Program-made: the position numbers and the translations under genes
The notes under the pieces: generated by a model
Database searches by the model: none
What the model saw: the letters and a program-made list of their open reading frames with translations, nothing else
Told to the model about the DNA's origin: nothing
Part shown: piece by piece, positions 1 through 10,512 of the stretch
Numbering within the stretch: position 1 is the stretch's first letter
How the letters are laid out: the number at the start of each line of letters is the position of its first letter
NCBI RefSeq assembly: GCF_000234665.1
Contig: NC_018315.1
Span: 457,047 to 521,046 of the forward strand
DNA: 64,000 bases
Direction: 5' to 3'
From: Leishmania mexicana MHOM/GT/2001/U1103
Taxonomy: Eukaryota; Euglenozoa; Kinetoplastea; Trypanosomatida; Trypanosomatidae

Positions 1-1
1 C

Positions 2-82
2 GATGGCCGCACCATCGCGATCGGCGTTGTCATGCGCCTCTACGAGTCCACGCACGAGTCTCTCGCAAAGGCTGGCCAGTAG
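2..82 (+). CDS. C-terminal end of an eRF3/Hbs1-type translation GTPase (partial)
   Basis: The window opens inside a coding region. Reading from base 2 gives 26 codons ending in TAG at 80-82, and the first residues are DGRTIAIGVVMRLYEST. The pattern (D/E)G(R/K)TIAIG is the last beta-strand of domain III in EF1A-like GTPases, where eRF3 and Hbs1 have an 'EGKTIAIGK' ending. eRF3 works with eRF1 in translation termination and Hbs1 works in ribosome rescue; both are cytosolic. From memory, an eRF3 gene precedes RPS15A on Leishmania chromosome 11, which favours eRF3. Only the tail is visible, so the G domain and the length cannot be checked. The family assignment is fairly sure, but the choice between eRF3 and Hbs1 is inference. 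Confidence 0.7.
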   Translation, partial: DGRTIAIGVVMRLYESTHESLAKAGQ

Positions 83-1984
83 ACGTATAAATTGTCAATC
101 TGTAGCAGGCGACAGGGCATGGCAGTCCCCGGTGGGAGGGGGCCAGCGGAAGAGGCCCATGATCGAGACCGATGCACCTGCGAGCGCGGGAGCGAGCGGC
201 AGTGTCAATCGTGATGGTGACGAACTCTGAAAGGAGATGGTGCCTGCACGCGCCGCGCAAGGGAGATGGAAGTTGTTGGAGCGGGTGCACTCTCCGTTCA
301 TCTCCCGCCATCCCCTCGATACCGTGCCTTTCTTGGGCGGCATGGACACACATCTCCGTGGGTGGGGCTGGTCTACGATTGTTGACCTTCCCTCTTCATT
401 CTGCCGCTTGCGTTGCTGTTGGTCGTACCTCGCGAAGTGCGCCCCCGCCGCCGCCTCTCCTTGGGCGGGTGCTTGAAAGGCGTGTGTTGGCGCACTGCCG
501 CCGTGATGTTTGAATCCAGAATACCACGGGAGTTGCGAAGAAACGGACCACGTGGAAGCGCGGGTAGAAACCCCCCTCTCCCCTCCCTTCCCACCACCGG
601 CACCACCACCACGGCAACAAACCTACCAACAACAGCATAAAAGCGGACGTACGAGTCTGCTGCGAGTGCGCACACACCCATACACGCACGCTTCAGCACA
701 TGGCAACACTAGTGCCTCCGCTCGGGTGATGTCACGGGGTGCATGGGAGATGTTGAGCTACCGATAAGGCGATGGCGGGTCTCTGGAAGGATGTGCGTGT
801 CTGCGACTGTGTGCTCATGTGTGCTCTAAGGTGTAACGTCTTTAGTTTTTATTTTCGGATCCTTCTCTCTATCTCTCTAACTCACTCTCTTTCTCAGTGT
901 CGTGTCGATGGTGTCGGCGGTGATTCGGATTTGATGGACAGATGCGAGCGTCCCTCCTCTTCCTCCTCCTCGTTGGTGTCACTTCACGTCCTCGGCAGCA
1001 CGCTTGGACGAGGCGGCGCACGTGCGTCTGTGTCGCGGTGTCCCTCATGTTTCTTCTTCATGTGCATTCTCTAAGATGAGGCCAGAGTGCTCTTTGGCAC
1101 ATTGCTTAACACGCGGAAAGAAAAACAAAAACGGAACGGAAACGCAAACCGACGAGCTTGGAGGGATGGCGATGACGGCTATATCGCCGCAAAGGCATTG
1201 ACAGTCGGTAAGACGGGAGGGTGGCTGGCCAGGTCATGGGCGAGGGCGGTTTCCTTCGCGCCGTTTGTTGCTGCCACCCCCCTCCCTCCCTCTCTTTCGT
1301 CTTGACTACTCCTATACAATGCACGGCTGTCGAAGCCAGTCGCGAAATGCGTGGGCGTGTGTGCGCAACGGAGGGAGGCGGTTCAATGATGGCGGTGGTT
1401 AGGCAACTCGTGGTGCGTGGCCGGCACTGCGCGTGTGCTCGGTCCTAAGCGTTCTTTTCAATGGTCGCTGCCTCTCTGTCTCTGTCTCTATCTCCTCCTC
1501 CTCCGCTTCTACCTTCGCTGTGGCTGCGGATGCGTGCGTGCGTACGTGTGCGTCAGCGTGCAGGAAAACGAGAACGCGCTTGAGGACAAAGGCACTAACC
1601 GGAAACGCCTTCCCAGCTGTGACCGAACACCAAGCGAAAGGCGAAAACGGGGTGATCGTGAGCAGCTGAGGCGTAACGAAGTCGCCACAAGCAGGGTGCA
1701 GACGTGTGCGCACCGGTGTTTCTGCTTCCGGCTTGCTGCTGCTGCTGCGAGCATACCTACCCAAAACGCAAACATAAGACACACAGACAGACAGGCGTGT
1801 GTGTGTGTGTCTGTGCCCGTCGCGTTGCGCTGGCGTGCAAGCTGTTCACATGTATGTGTGTACGTGTGGTAGTCTGCACGAGCTTCCGCACACTTGAAGG
1901 GCATTCGCTTTATTTCTCTGCCTCCCTCGACACACCACGAGGGACGGGCAGTTTTAACCTTTTTGGTTCTCGGGTTTCTCCTTG
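83..1984 (+). other. Intergenic region (3' UTR and 5' UTR), no gene seen
   Basis: This 1.9-kb stretch holds only short, low-complexity open frames on both strands. It contains pyrimidine tracts (about 840-900 and 1471-1520), a short GT run near 1798-1812 and A-rich patches (1108-1150). For the following OXA1-like gene, a pyrimidine stretch at about 1908-1930 precedes candidate AG acceptors at 1940-1941 and 1950-1951. Confidence 0.6.
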
Positions 1985-3322
1985 ATGCTTCTCGGCTCGC
2001 GTCTTGCTCGTGCGCCGGCGGCCGTCTCGGCCACCACATTCTTGCACTCCTGTCCTCCAGCCACGCCGGCGTGCCGGCTGCCCTCCACGCATCATAACCA
2101 CGCACCAACCTTTTCGTCGCTCTTCTCGTCCATCGCGTGCGGCCATGGCGTCCGTAGCGGCCGCTGCAGTAGCGGAATGGTGGTGGCACTCCACGTGCAG
2201 CAGCGTGGCATTAGCTGGAACCCACTCAAGTGGGGACGCACGGACGTGGGGCGGTCGACGAACCCTCAGCTGGAGGAGGAACTGCCGGAGATCTTCGCCG
2301 CTCAGCCGACAGAGGTGGACGACTACATTTGCCCAGATAAGAGTCTGTTCGAGCGTCTGGAAGACTTCTGGGACTGGGCCGTGAGCTTCCTGCAGCCTGT
2401 GGAGAAGCAGGTGGAGATCATGCGCAGCCTGCGCCACGATGGGTTCATGTCGTTCGACCTCGGTGGTTGGGGCCACGTCTTCTTCTTCTACGGCCTGTGC
2501 ATGCGTCTGCTGACGCTGATCCCGTCCCTCTACAGCCACCGCAACTCGCTGCGCATGGCCCACATTGGCCCACAGATATCGGAGATCACCAACAATCAGA
2601 ACAAGGCCAAGAACGATCGCACCTTATCGTCGGCGGAAAAGCGTGTCATCAAGGACGGCTACAACCGCATGAAGTACGCGCTGTGCAAGAAGCACAAGTG
2701 CTCGCAGTGGAAGAGCTTCCTGACAACGTTCACCATGCCCATCACCATGTCCGCTTTTCTCTCCATTCGTCGCCTGGCGATGTACGAGACGGATCTCGAG
2801 ATGGCGCCGTTCCTATGGGTGAAGGACTTGACGATGCCGGACCCGACCTACGCGCTGCCGGCCATCTGCGCCGGCATGTTCCTGCTCAACTTCGAGATGA
2901 ACCAGCGCATGCAGCGTGGCGGTCGCAGCGCCAGCGGTTTGTACGTGCGCTGGGCCGTGCGTGCGTCGTCTTTAGTGGGCATCTACTTTTTCGCTGGGCA
3001 GCCATCAGCCATGTTCGCCTACTGGATCGGGCTGTCAACGGCTGGCCTGCTGCAGCCGATCCTCCTGCGCTGGCAGCCCTTCCGTGATTTCTTCCAGTTC
3101 CCAGATCCTCCCCAGGCTGCCAAGTCGAACATCATCTCCGAAATTAAGGGGCCGTCGCTGTATGAGCGCCTCTTCGCAACTCAGGAGGAGAAGACTCGAT
3201 TGGAGGCGCAGCGCAAGGCAGAACGCATCAAGAACAGCGCCGCACGCATCGAGACGGTGGACAACTACGAGGTGGTCTTTGACGACGACGTGAAGGAAAA
3301 GCCGTTGGGGAATCGAAGATGA
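1985..3322 (+). CDS. OXA1: OXA1/YidC/Alb3-family mitochondrial inner-membrane insertase
   Basis: 445 residues from the ATG at 1985 to TGA at 3320-3322. OXA1 proteins insert mitochondrially made and some imported proteins into the inner membrane. The first ~45 residues are rich in Arg, Ala, Ser and Leu with few acids, as in a mitochondrial presequence. The family core follows: a first membrane segment at about 162-182 (GHVFFFYGLCMRLLTLIP), then a basic hydrophilic loop rich in Asn and Lys up to about residue 240. Further hydrophobic segments lie near 245-265, 289-305 and 325-360, the last ending in LLQPILLRW. The C-terminal ~60 residues are charged and probably matrix-facing, as in OXA1 proteins that contact the ribosome. 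An in-frame TTG lies just upstream, but the ATG at 1985 is the first Met. Overall length and layout fit the family. Which OXA1 paralogue this is (Oxa1 versus Cox18) is not resolved. Confidence 0.82.
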   Translation: MLLGSRLARAPAAVSATTFLHSCPPATPACRLPSTHHNHAPTFSSLFSSIACGHGVRSGRCSSGMVVALHVQQRGISWNPLKWGRTDVGRSTNPQLEEELPEIFAAQPTEVDDYICPDKSLFERLEDFWDWAVSFLQPVEKQVEIMRSLRHDGFMSFDLGGWGHVFFFYGLCMRLLTLIPSLYSHRNSLRMAHIGPQISEITNNQNKAKNDRTLSSAEKRVIKDGYNRMKYALCKKHKCSQWKSFLTTFTMPITMSAFLSIRRLAMYETDLEMAPFLWVKDLTMPDPTYALPAICAGMFLLNFEMNQRMQRGGRSASGLYVRWAVRASSLVGIYFFAGQPSAMFAYWIGLSTAGLLQPILLRWQPFRDFFQFPDPPQAAKSNIISEIKGPSLYERLFATQEEKTRLEAQRKAERIKNSAARIETVDNYEVVFDDDVKEKPLGNRR

Positions 3323-5176
3323 TGCGCGAGACCTTGTCGTGTGTGAGTGCAAGAAAGCAGGAGCAGGGGGTGAGAGGCTGGTGGGCACGCATCACCTTGC
3401 CCGCAAGACGGCGCACACACACACGTGAGCGCTCACGGACACGCCGCTTTTCGTTGTCTGCGCTGCTCTTCTCTCACTCGCATCGCCCACGTCTTCTCTG
3501 TTCGTGTGTGCACGGCTGCAGGCACGTGACTCGCCTGGTTACCACAACTCGTGGCAACGCGGGTGCTAAGGATCGAGGTAATGCACACGCGAGGACTCAC
3601 CCACTGACTCCCATTTGGAGAGCCAGCGTGTCCAGAGGACGAGGCCCGCCGCGAGAGAGAGAGGCGGTCAGCTCAGTTTGAATCGCTGCCCTTCATCTGT
3701 TTGCGGGAGCGAGGATCTAGGTCCCAGGGCACTCTGTCCGTTCGGCCTGCCTGCCTGCCTGTCCTAGGGCCATACTCCGCACCCCTTTCGGGTACTCGGC
3801 CTTGTCGGCCGACACTCGCGCACGAGCTCCCTCCTCTCCATGACCATCGTTGCTGCACCTCCCCACCCCCCTCACCTCTTCCCTCTGCAAGCGGGCACAC
3901 ACCCAAAATAAAAATGCGAGTGATCGTCTCCAGGTTCAGACAAGTCGCTCAGAGGTGCGGGGCGCTGTGCACGATGCGTGTGGGTTTGCTCGTCAGAAGA
4001 CGCACCCGAAAGCAACACAAACAAAAGCTTTCTCTGCAGGCAGTGGCCAACTCTCCGGTGATACGACGGCGGGCCACATTGACTCCCTCTTATACCTCCT
4101 CGAGACCAAGGAGACATCAGGTCTGCCAAGCGGGCAGATGCACCAACCGCGACGGCGGCCGCGTGGTGACGCCGCTGAAGCTGTGGTCCTCTGCTGCATC
4201 CTACTGCATTTCCTGGAGGCTGGGGAATAAAGGAGCTGATGCGAACCTAGTCCACGCCCCGCCCCCGTCGCGGCCGTGCACGGTCTTCACGCTTTGATGA
4301 AAAGGCAAAAAGTGACAGTGATGGATCGACGACCCGGTTTTCAGTGGCCCAGAAGGCAAACCTAGACGCTAGCCCTGTTAGCGGTCGCGGTGATGACCGT
4401 CTGTGCGCACACTGTCGCTCGCTCTGCTTCGATTGAGTGCACTTTCCGCACCGCGTTGCGGAAGAGGAGGAATTGCATCGTACGCGCCAGCACACACATT
4501 TCGTTGCTCTCGATGCAGTCGCGGTGCATGCTGTCTATCCTCCCCCCTTCTCTGGCCGACGCGTAGTGCAGTCGTGATGGACACAGCGTGCAAAAGAAAA
4601 GCAAACAAAATGGGCGGCGATGGGCGTCGACGCGGATGGAGGTGTTCTTTTGTTTTGATGCTCAGGGCTGTGCGTCTCTGTCACGGTGTCGTCGTTGGAG
4701 GGATCAGCTCTACCGAGAATCCCTGGCCGAAATTGTAAGAAAGGGAAAGAGCGGGCACTACACCACCGCTTTTCCGCGTCTCATGAAGGGGCCTTATCCA
4801 GCTCCGTCTCTCTGTCTGTGTGCCTTTTCTCTCGCTCTCTCTCGGGCAGCTGCGAATACTCTGCCTGCGCCCACATGACAGATGCGGGTTCCGTCGCACT
4901 CCACAAGCCCACGCATCATGCGCGCATCCCTTCTCTCCATCTTCTTGCCCTCCTCCTCCTTCTTTTTCTTCCGTCTTTTCGGCTTTTTCACTTTTGTTGG
5001 CGTTGCTGGCTTGGCGCACCGCTGAACACCGCGACCCGACAACACTCTTCCTTCCCCACCCATACCTGTTGTGATGTTCGCCCTCTCCCGAACTTCCTCC
5101 TCCCTTCCTCCCGGTCTGTCTCTCTGTACGGCACACAGCACCGCTCCGCTGCATTCGCGTTCTTGTACGGGCTAAG
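3323..5176 (+). other. Intergenic region, no gene seen
   Basis: UTR-like DNA with short CA runs (3415-3425), A-rich patches (4010-4030, 4590-4612) and long pyrimidine tracts (4940-4990). Open frames on both strands are short, low-complexity and do not resemble known proteins. Confidence 0.6.
5083..5138 (+). promoter_or_regulatory. Predicted spliced-leader acceptor for RPS15A
   Basis: A pyrimidine-rich tract from 5083 to about 5126 is followed by the first AG at 5137-5138, 38 nt upstream of the ATG at 5177. Trypanosomatid mRNAs receive the spliced leader at such sites. The exact AG is inferred. Confidence 0.5.
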
Positions 5177-5569
5177 ATGACGATGATGAGCGTTCTCGCG
5201 AACGCGCTTCGCACGATTGCGAGCGCGGAGCGCCGTGGCAAGCGCCAGGTGCTCATCCGCCCCTCCTCCAAGGTGGTGGTGAAGTTCCTGCAGGTGATGC
5301 AGAAGCACGGCTACATTGGCGAGTTCGAGATCATCGATGACCATCGCGCTGGCAAGATCGTCGTGAACCTGAACGGCCGCCTGAACAAGTGCGGCGCCAT
5401 CTGCCCGCGCTTCGACTGCGCCACCACCGACTACGAGAAGTGGATGAAGAACATCCTGCCCTCCCGTCAGTTCGGCTTTGTGGTGCTGACGACCTCGCTC
5501 GGCATCATGGACCACGAGGAGGCCCGCTCCCGTAACACTGGTGGTAAGGTGCTCGGCTTCTTCTACTAA
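5177..5569 (+). CDS. RPS15A: 40S ribosomal protein S15A (uS8)
   Basis: 130 residues, the same length as eukaryotic uS8. The protein starts [11 protein letters not shown], which lines up with the metazoan MVRMNVLADAL start, so the first ATG is right. It carries the family blocks [58 protein letters not shown] and GIMDHEEAR, and ends in GGKVLGFFY. uS8 binds 18S rRNA in the small subunit of the cytosolic ribosome. A single intronless copy is seen. Codon use is strongly G/C-ending, as expected for a highly expressed Leishmania gene. Identification is essentially certain. Confidence 0.97.
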
Positions 5570-7073
5570 GCAGCGTTCGGGTGCCGCATCGTCGCCGTCG
5601 CTGCGTAGCCAAGAAACCCAGCAAGCGGCCAACGCCACACGTTCGTTGACTTTCCTCTGACAGAGTGGGATGCGCGCACCTCCCACGTGCACGTACGGTG
5701 TGCCCTCTCGTCCTCTCTCGGCGGAGTAGCTCTCCGTGCGTGTATGCGTCCCTGGGTGGAGGCGCGCGCAACGGTGCCAGACGTCGCGGTGCTGCACGGC
5801 GGGCTGTTTTTTTTTCAGTGATTTCGTTTATTTTGTGGTCTCAGCGCGGCAACGAGACGAGAGCGATGGAGGCGGGCGGACAGGATTGCGCCGGGGAGGT
5901 GCAGAGGGTGGGTGGGTGGGGGGGGAGGCTCCCCCTGCCTCGTCCGTCTCTCCCAGCCTTTCCGCATATGTGTGCCCCGGTTATCAGCTCGCCCTTCCTC
6001 TGTCTCTCCGTCTGGCTGTCTTACTCGGTGCCTCAATGTACCTACGCGAATAACGTGCAGCAAAGACAATCCGAGAGCTGTGTTATTTCCGCATACGCCG
6101 TGCGCCAATGGCACGAAACGAGAGTGCGGGGCGGCACCCGTTGGCACCCAAAGAGATGTGATGATGTGTGGGTATTTCTGGTGGTGGTGGTGCTGCTGCT
6201 GCTGCGAGGGCAAGGGAGAGAGTGACGCGGAACCCAACCAGCCGCAAAGGAAGAGGTGACGCTTGGGAACCAGCTGAGATACTCTCTCTTTCTATCGGTT
6301 AGCTTCATCCAGTGCAGGTGCGCGAACAGCGGTGTTCGCGGGAGAGGCGGCAGAACAGCGCTGCCCATCAGTGCACGGGATGCGTCCTCTCTTCCTCATG
6401 TCCTACAGGCGGAAAAAGACGGGGAGCCCCTCCCTTTCATTCCCTCTCTTCATGACGCCCGCACACATCCTCGTCGGCCATGTCTATACTTTAGCTCTCC
6501 TTGCTCCCCTCTCCACTGTACGTCTCTCCTTGCGGTGTGTGTGTCTGTTATCACCATCACCTCCTTTGCCATCCCCACAACGGATGCTCGCTGCTGTTCT
6601 CCGGCACTTCACGTGCGATGTGGCGGCACACACCCATATATGTTGACATCACACTCGTGTCGAATACTGCCTTGCCGCCATGGATAATGTCCAGTGCTGT
6701 TTGCCGACTCAGCACTGTACTGGTTTTCTTTTTCACCACTCACGCCTTTACCCCCGCCGCTCCCGCCTCTGCGTGCGCGTCTTGTGCTGCGATCCCCCTT
6801 CTCCTCCTCCTTCTCCCGCTCACGCCCCTTGTTGTCTTTCGTCTATCTCAGTACGCGTGTGTGTGTGTGCCGGCATACACAGTCGAGGCACCTCCTCTCG
6901 TTTTTCTTTTTTGGCGCCCATCACAGCTTCCTACCGCGAGTAGCGCGCACGCGTCCATCTATGTGCGTGCGCCAGCGTGCCAGTCAAAGAGCACGCGCTT
7001 CACGTCCCCTCTCCAAACCACACACGCACACGTACCGGTGTGCGAGGGCGTACCTTGTTTCGTTTTTGCAGCC
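5570..7073 (+). other. Intergenic region, no gene seen
   Basis: About 1.5 kb between RPS15A and the TMEM184-like gene. The + strand frame stays open upstream of that gene from about 6501, but the segment 6501-7073 encodes low-complexity Cys/Pro/Ser/Leu-rich sequence from pyrimidine-rich DNA and does not look coding. Confidence 0.6.
6891..6926 (+). promoter_or_regulatory. Predicted spliced-leader acceptor for the TMEM184-like gene
   Basis: A C/T-rich tract at 6891-6912 is followed by TCACAG with AG at 6925-6926, about 147 nt before the ATG at 7074. This also argues that translation starts at 7074 and not in the open frame further upstream. Confidence 0.45.
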
Positions 7074-9152
7074 ATGGCGATGGTGCAGGTGGAGTTTCTG
7101 GCGCAGCGCCTCATGTTGACGCTGGCGGAGGAGAACAAAACATCGGAGCGGACCTTCTCCAGGGGCGTTGACATGAGGTGGGTGCACCACAAGGCGCTAA
7201 TATACGCCGCCGTCGTCTTTTCCGTCATCTGCTGCGTCGTTTCGTTCAGCGACCTGCGCGAGCACCTTTCGCGGTTTGACTACCCAAAGTTGCAGGTCTT
7301 AGAGATGCGTATCATCATGATGATCCCGATCTACGCCTTCTTCTCCGCCCTGTCGCTGCTCTTCCATAAGTGGCGCTTCTTCTTCGAGACGGTGCGCGAC
7401 ACGTACGAGAGCTTCGTCCTTTACATCTTCTTCATGCTCATGGTGTCGTACTGCGGCGGCGAGGGACAGCTGCTGCGGTCTCTCAAGACGAAGCGTTACA
7501 AGGGCATGCACCCGTTCCCGATGTGCTACCTGCCATCCTTCCCGCTCGACACAGACTTTTACTTGCGCTGCAAGCGCTGGGTGCTGCAGTGTGCGCTGAT
7601 GAAGCCTCTCGTCTCCTTCATTGCCATGATCTGCCACCCCCTCGGCATCTACAAAGAGGGCAGCTTTAGGCTCAACAATGTGTACACGTACACCTCCATC
7701 GTCATGAACATCAGCCTCACGATGGCGCTATACTACCTCGTGCTGTTCGAGATCGAGTGCAAGAAGGAGATGTACTACGCCAAGACGTTCTTGAAGTTCC
7801 TCTGCATCAAGTCCATCATTTTCTTCAGCTACTGGCAGACCGTCTTTGTGAATCTCGCCTCATTAGCCGGCGTCATCTACCTTGGAGCGCATGAGGAGGA
7901 GATCGAGGCCACGAGCGCCGTTATTCAGGATCTACTCATGTGCTTTGAGCTGCTGCCGGTAGCCTTCTTGCACCGTGCTGCCTTTGGCCGCAGAAAGCTG
8001 GACGATGAGATGGCCTGTGTCCCTGTGTACATGAAGGACAACAACACCGGCGACCTACGCTCCAACGTGGACACGGCGCTCAACGTGAACGACATCATCG
8101 ACGACACTTTTGGAACTATCTTCTTCCGCAAAGGCAAGCTGATTGACCAGGAGAATGTCGGCGAGAGCGACGAGGACGGGATAACCTACGGTGAAGGAGC
8201 TGGCAAAAAGGACGGCAGCGGTGAGGGCGCCTCGCGGGGTCCGAGTGCCGGTGCGGGATTCAAGGGTGCCGACGATAGAATGGCCTTCATGGGCAACGCG
8301 GACGCCCTCGCGCGCGACCCTACACTGGAGGAGCTCGTTCGCCACGCCATCGTGACCGACTACGGCATCCGCGTGGACGGCGTGCTCCACTACGACGTGG
8401 ACAGCGATCGCGAGGAGCGAAATCAAGACATGAACTTCGCTGACACGGACGTCATCCTCCGCCGGTCCAAGCACGAGGTGGCGACGCAGGACGTGCGGGT
8501 CGACACAGACCTTCTCCGCTCGCACCAGGTGCCCCCGGGCGGGGCAACTCCGCAGATTTACTGCGTCGTGTGCGGCCGTTTCGATCGCGATATGGTGCGC
8601 CGGCGCAACGGGTACAAGTGCAAGGAGTGCGTCGGCTCAAAGAGTCAGTCCCTGCTGCGCCGCCGCCAGCAGGAGGTGATGGCGGACGACGAGGCTGGGC
8701 CGGGATACACAGATGTTGTGGCGACGGCGATGGATGCAACAGCAGACTTTTCCAGTGATGTCGTCGACAACCAGCGGCAGCTCTCGCCCGCTGTTGCGTC
8801 ATCCATGTCGCGCCATGGCGCGACGGTCGTAAGCGATGATGACGAGGGTGCATCCTACGTGCAGCCAATGCCTACAGAGGCGAATGCGGACCTCGTCAGT
8901 GTGGCGCGTCTGCCTCAGGACACCACCGTGTCGGCACTCCCCGGCGCTGCCGCTCTGGTGGAGGGCTTTGCCAGCCTTCAGCAGGTTCTGCGTCTCACCT
9001 TCCAAGGCGATGATACGAAGTCCACCGCGTTTCGGACCTCGGCCGCGCCTCCGTCGCAGGCGGGAGTTCCACCGGCCGCCGCGTCGAGGGGACCGCCTGC
9101 CGCAATGATGGCATCGTCCCCAGCCGGACCGGGCAACTTCAATGTGGATTAG
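7074..9152 (+). CDS. TMEM184/OST-alpha (DUF300) family multi-spanning membrane protein with CxxC tail
   Basis: 692 residues from the ATG at 7074. The N-terminal ~310 residues hold about seven hydrophobic segments in the order typical of the TMEM184/organic solute transporter alpha family. Segments include ALIYAAVVFSVICCVVSF, IIMMIPIYAFFSALSLLFH and ESFVLYIFFMLMVSYCGGEG. The family-like block MIPIYAF...SL and the DLLMCFELLPVAFLHRAAF end segment support the call. The remaining ~380 residues are hydrophilic, acidic and Ser/Ala/Gly-rich, probably disordered. They contain two Cys pairs, C497/C500 and C516/C519, in CVVC-(15 residues)-CKEC spacing, like a small zinc knuckle. Family members act in solute export or vesicle trafficking, but the substrate here is unknown. 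The start is chosen because upstream sequence is UTR-like and a splice acceptor lies at 6925-6926. The membrane family call is good; the zinc-binding idea is inference. Confidence 0.8.
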   Translation: MAMVQVEFLAQRLMLTLAEENKTSERTFSRGVDMRWVHHKALIYAAVVFSVICCVVSFSDLREHLSRFDYPKLQVLEMRIIMMIPIYAFFSALSLLFHKWRFFFETVRDTYESFVLYIFFMLMVSYCGGEGQLLRSLKTKRYKGMHPFPMCYLPSFPLDTDFYLRCKRWVLQCALMKPLVSFIAMICHPLGIYKEGSFRLNNVYTYTSIVMNISLTMALYYLVLFEIECKKEMYYAKTFLKFLCIKSIIFFSYWQTVFVNLASLAGVIYLGAHEEEIEATSAVIQDLLMCFELLPVAFLHRAAFGRRKLDDEMACVPVYMKDNNTGDLRSNVDTALNVNDIIDDTFGTIFFRKGKLIDQENVGESDEDGITYGEGAGKKDGSGEGASRGPSAGAGFKGADDRMAFMGNADALARDPTLEELVRHAIVTDYGIRVDGVLHYDVDSDREERNQDMNFADTDVILRRSKHEVATQDVRVDTDLLRSHQVPPGGATPQIYCVVCGRFDRDMVRRRNGYKCKECVGSKSQSLLRRRQQEVMADDEAGPGYTDVVATAMDATADFSSDVVDNQRQLSPAVASSMSRHGATVVSDDDEGASYVQPMPTEANADLVSVARLPQDTTVSALPGAAALVEGFASLQQVLRLTFQGDDTKSTAFRTSAAPPSQAGVPPAAASRGPPAAMMASSPAGPGNFNVD

Positions 9153-10512
9153 GCGCGTGTGGTGTTCCAATACGCACCAAGGCGCACGTTGGCGGCAGGG
9201 ACATCAACATCACCTTGCAACAGGGGGGGGGCCCTTGTGCACACGTATACGTACGCGTGCGTTCGGTTCGGTGTTGCCGATCGTTCCGGGTCGGCTACCG
9301 GTCTTCGAACTCTTCTACCGTCGATCCGTCCCCTTGGGTGCGTCTCTGTGTTTCCGACTCTGCAGATGGGAGACGCTGATGTCGGCTTCGCTTATGGACG
9401 GCTCCGCTCGCGTTTTTCCTTTGACCTCTTCCGCCTCCGCGGTGTGGTCCATCGCTGGTGTGCTGGATGGAAAACAGCGAGCATGGCTTGCAGGACAGGA
9501 CGAGAAGCACCACAGGAAGGGGAAGCGAGCAGGCAAAGGAGCGTCATCCGGAGAAACAGCTGAGCGCAGGCGCGTTGAGATGACGGCGCAGTGCTTGGGA
9601 GTGACCGTGGAAAGGCCGCGGCGGTTGCAGGCATCCACGGGTACGTGTCTTGTCCGAGAAGCCTCGGGCAAAACGCACGTCGATGACTGACAATGGCTTT
9701 GTTTGAGGTGTTACGGCACTGTCGCGCTCTTGCACGCTCTTGGCACGTAGACGAGGGTGCTACCCTTCCTCAACCGCCCTCTTCATGTCCTCCTCCTCAT
9801 GATTGGTCGAACTCGTCATGGCCGGCTCTTCTTCCTCAGCGGAAGCGCAGCATGCAGGAGCCCGCGCTCTCCACTCACAGTGGTCGCACTTCCGTACTTC
9901 GCTTCTCCGATCTGCTCATTACCTTGTCCCCCCTTTTCCCTTCGAAAAATGAAACTTCTGCGGACGTGCACGCACAACGTACGTACGGACGTCACTTCCC
10001 CCCCTCCCCTCCCCTCACTCACTCACCACACCACTCACCCCCCTCCCGCAGCTCGCCTTCCTCGGCTCATACGAAACTCTCTCAAATATCTTCCTTATAT
10101 CTTCGCTTCCCTGTGCGATTTTAGCTGTTTTTCTTTGCTTTGGTTTTGTGCTGTCTGTGTGCGTGTGCGTGTGCGTGTGCGTCCCACACGGGGGAGCCGA
10201 ACAGAGGACACGGCGAGCAGCGGCAGGAGCTGCTGAGCCCCGTTCGCACACAGGCAAACGACGGGAAGGGTGCAGTGTGTGCCGGTGCGCGGGTGTGAGC
10301 AGCGTTGACCGAGGGAAAAGCGCGTGGTGCGAACCGAAAACGCATGCCACGTACAACACGCCAGCGTTCCGCGTCCTTTTTTTTAGTTCTCCCTGTCTCC
10401 CTCCCTCGCTCGCTTTCTCGTTCTCATCTTTTCTGTTGACACTTTTGGACGCTCAAGCTCGTTCCAGCGCACTCCCTCTGCCTCTCTCGCGTCGTGCCAC
10501 GCACGCTGCAGG
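9153..10512 (+). other. Intergenic region, no gene seen
   Basis: About 1.4 kb of UTR-like DNA with C-rich and CT-rich tracts (9997-10046, 10381-10437) and a GT-rich run near 10151-10182. No open frame with protein-like composition was found. Confidence 0.6.
10375..10457 (+). promoter_or_regulatory. Predicted spliced-leader acceptor for SKP1
   Basis: A long T/C tract (10375-10437) precedes AG at 10456-10457, 55 nt before the SKP1 ATG. Later AGs (10465-10466, 10510-10511) are alternatives. Confidence 0.45.

Noticed and set aside
6501..7073. 191-codon N-terminal extension of the TMEM184-like frame
   Set aside because: Low-complexity, UTR-like, and a splice acceptor lies at 6925-6926, so the ATG at 7074 is preferred.
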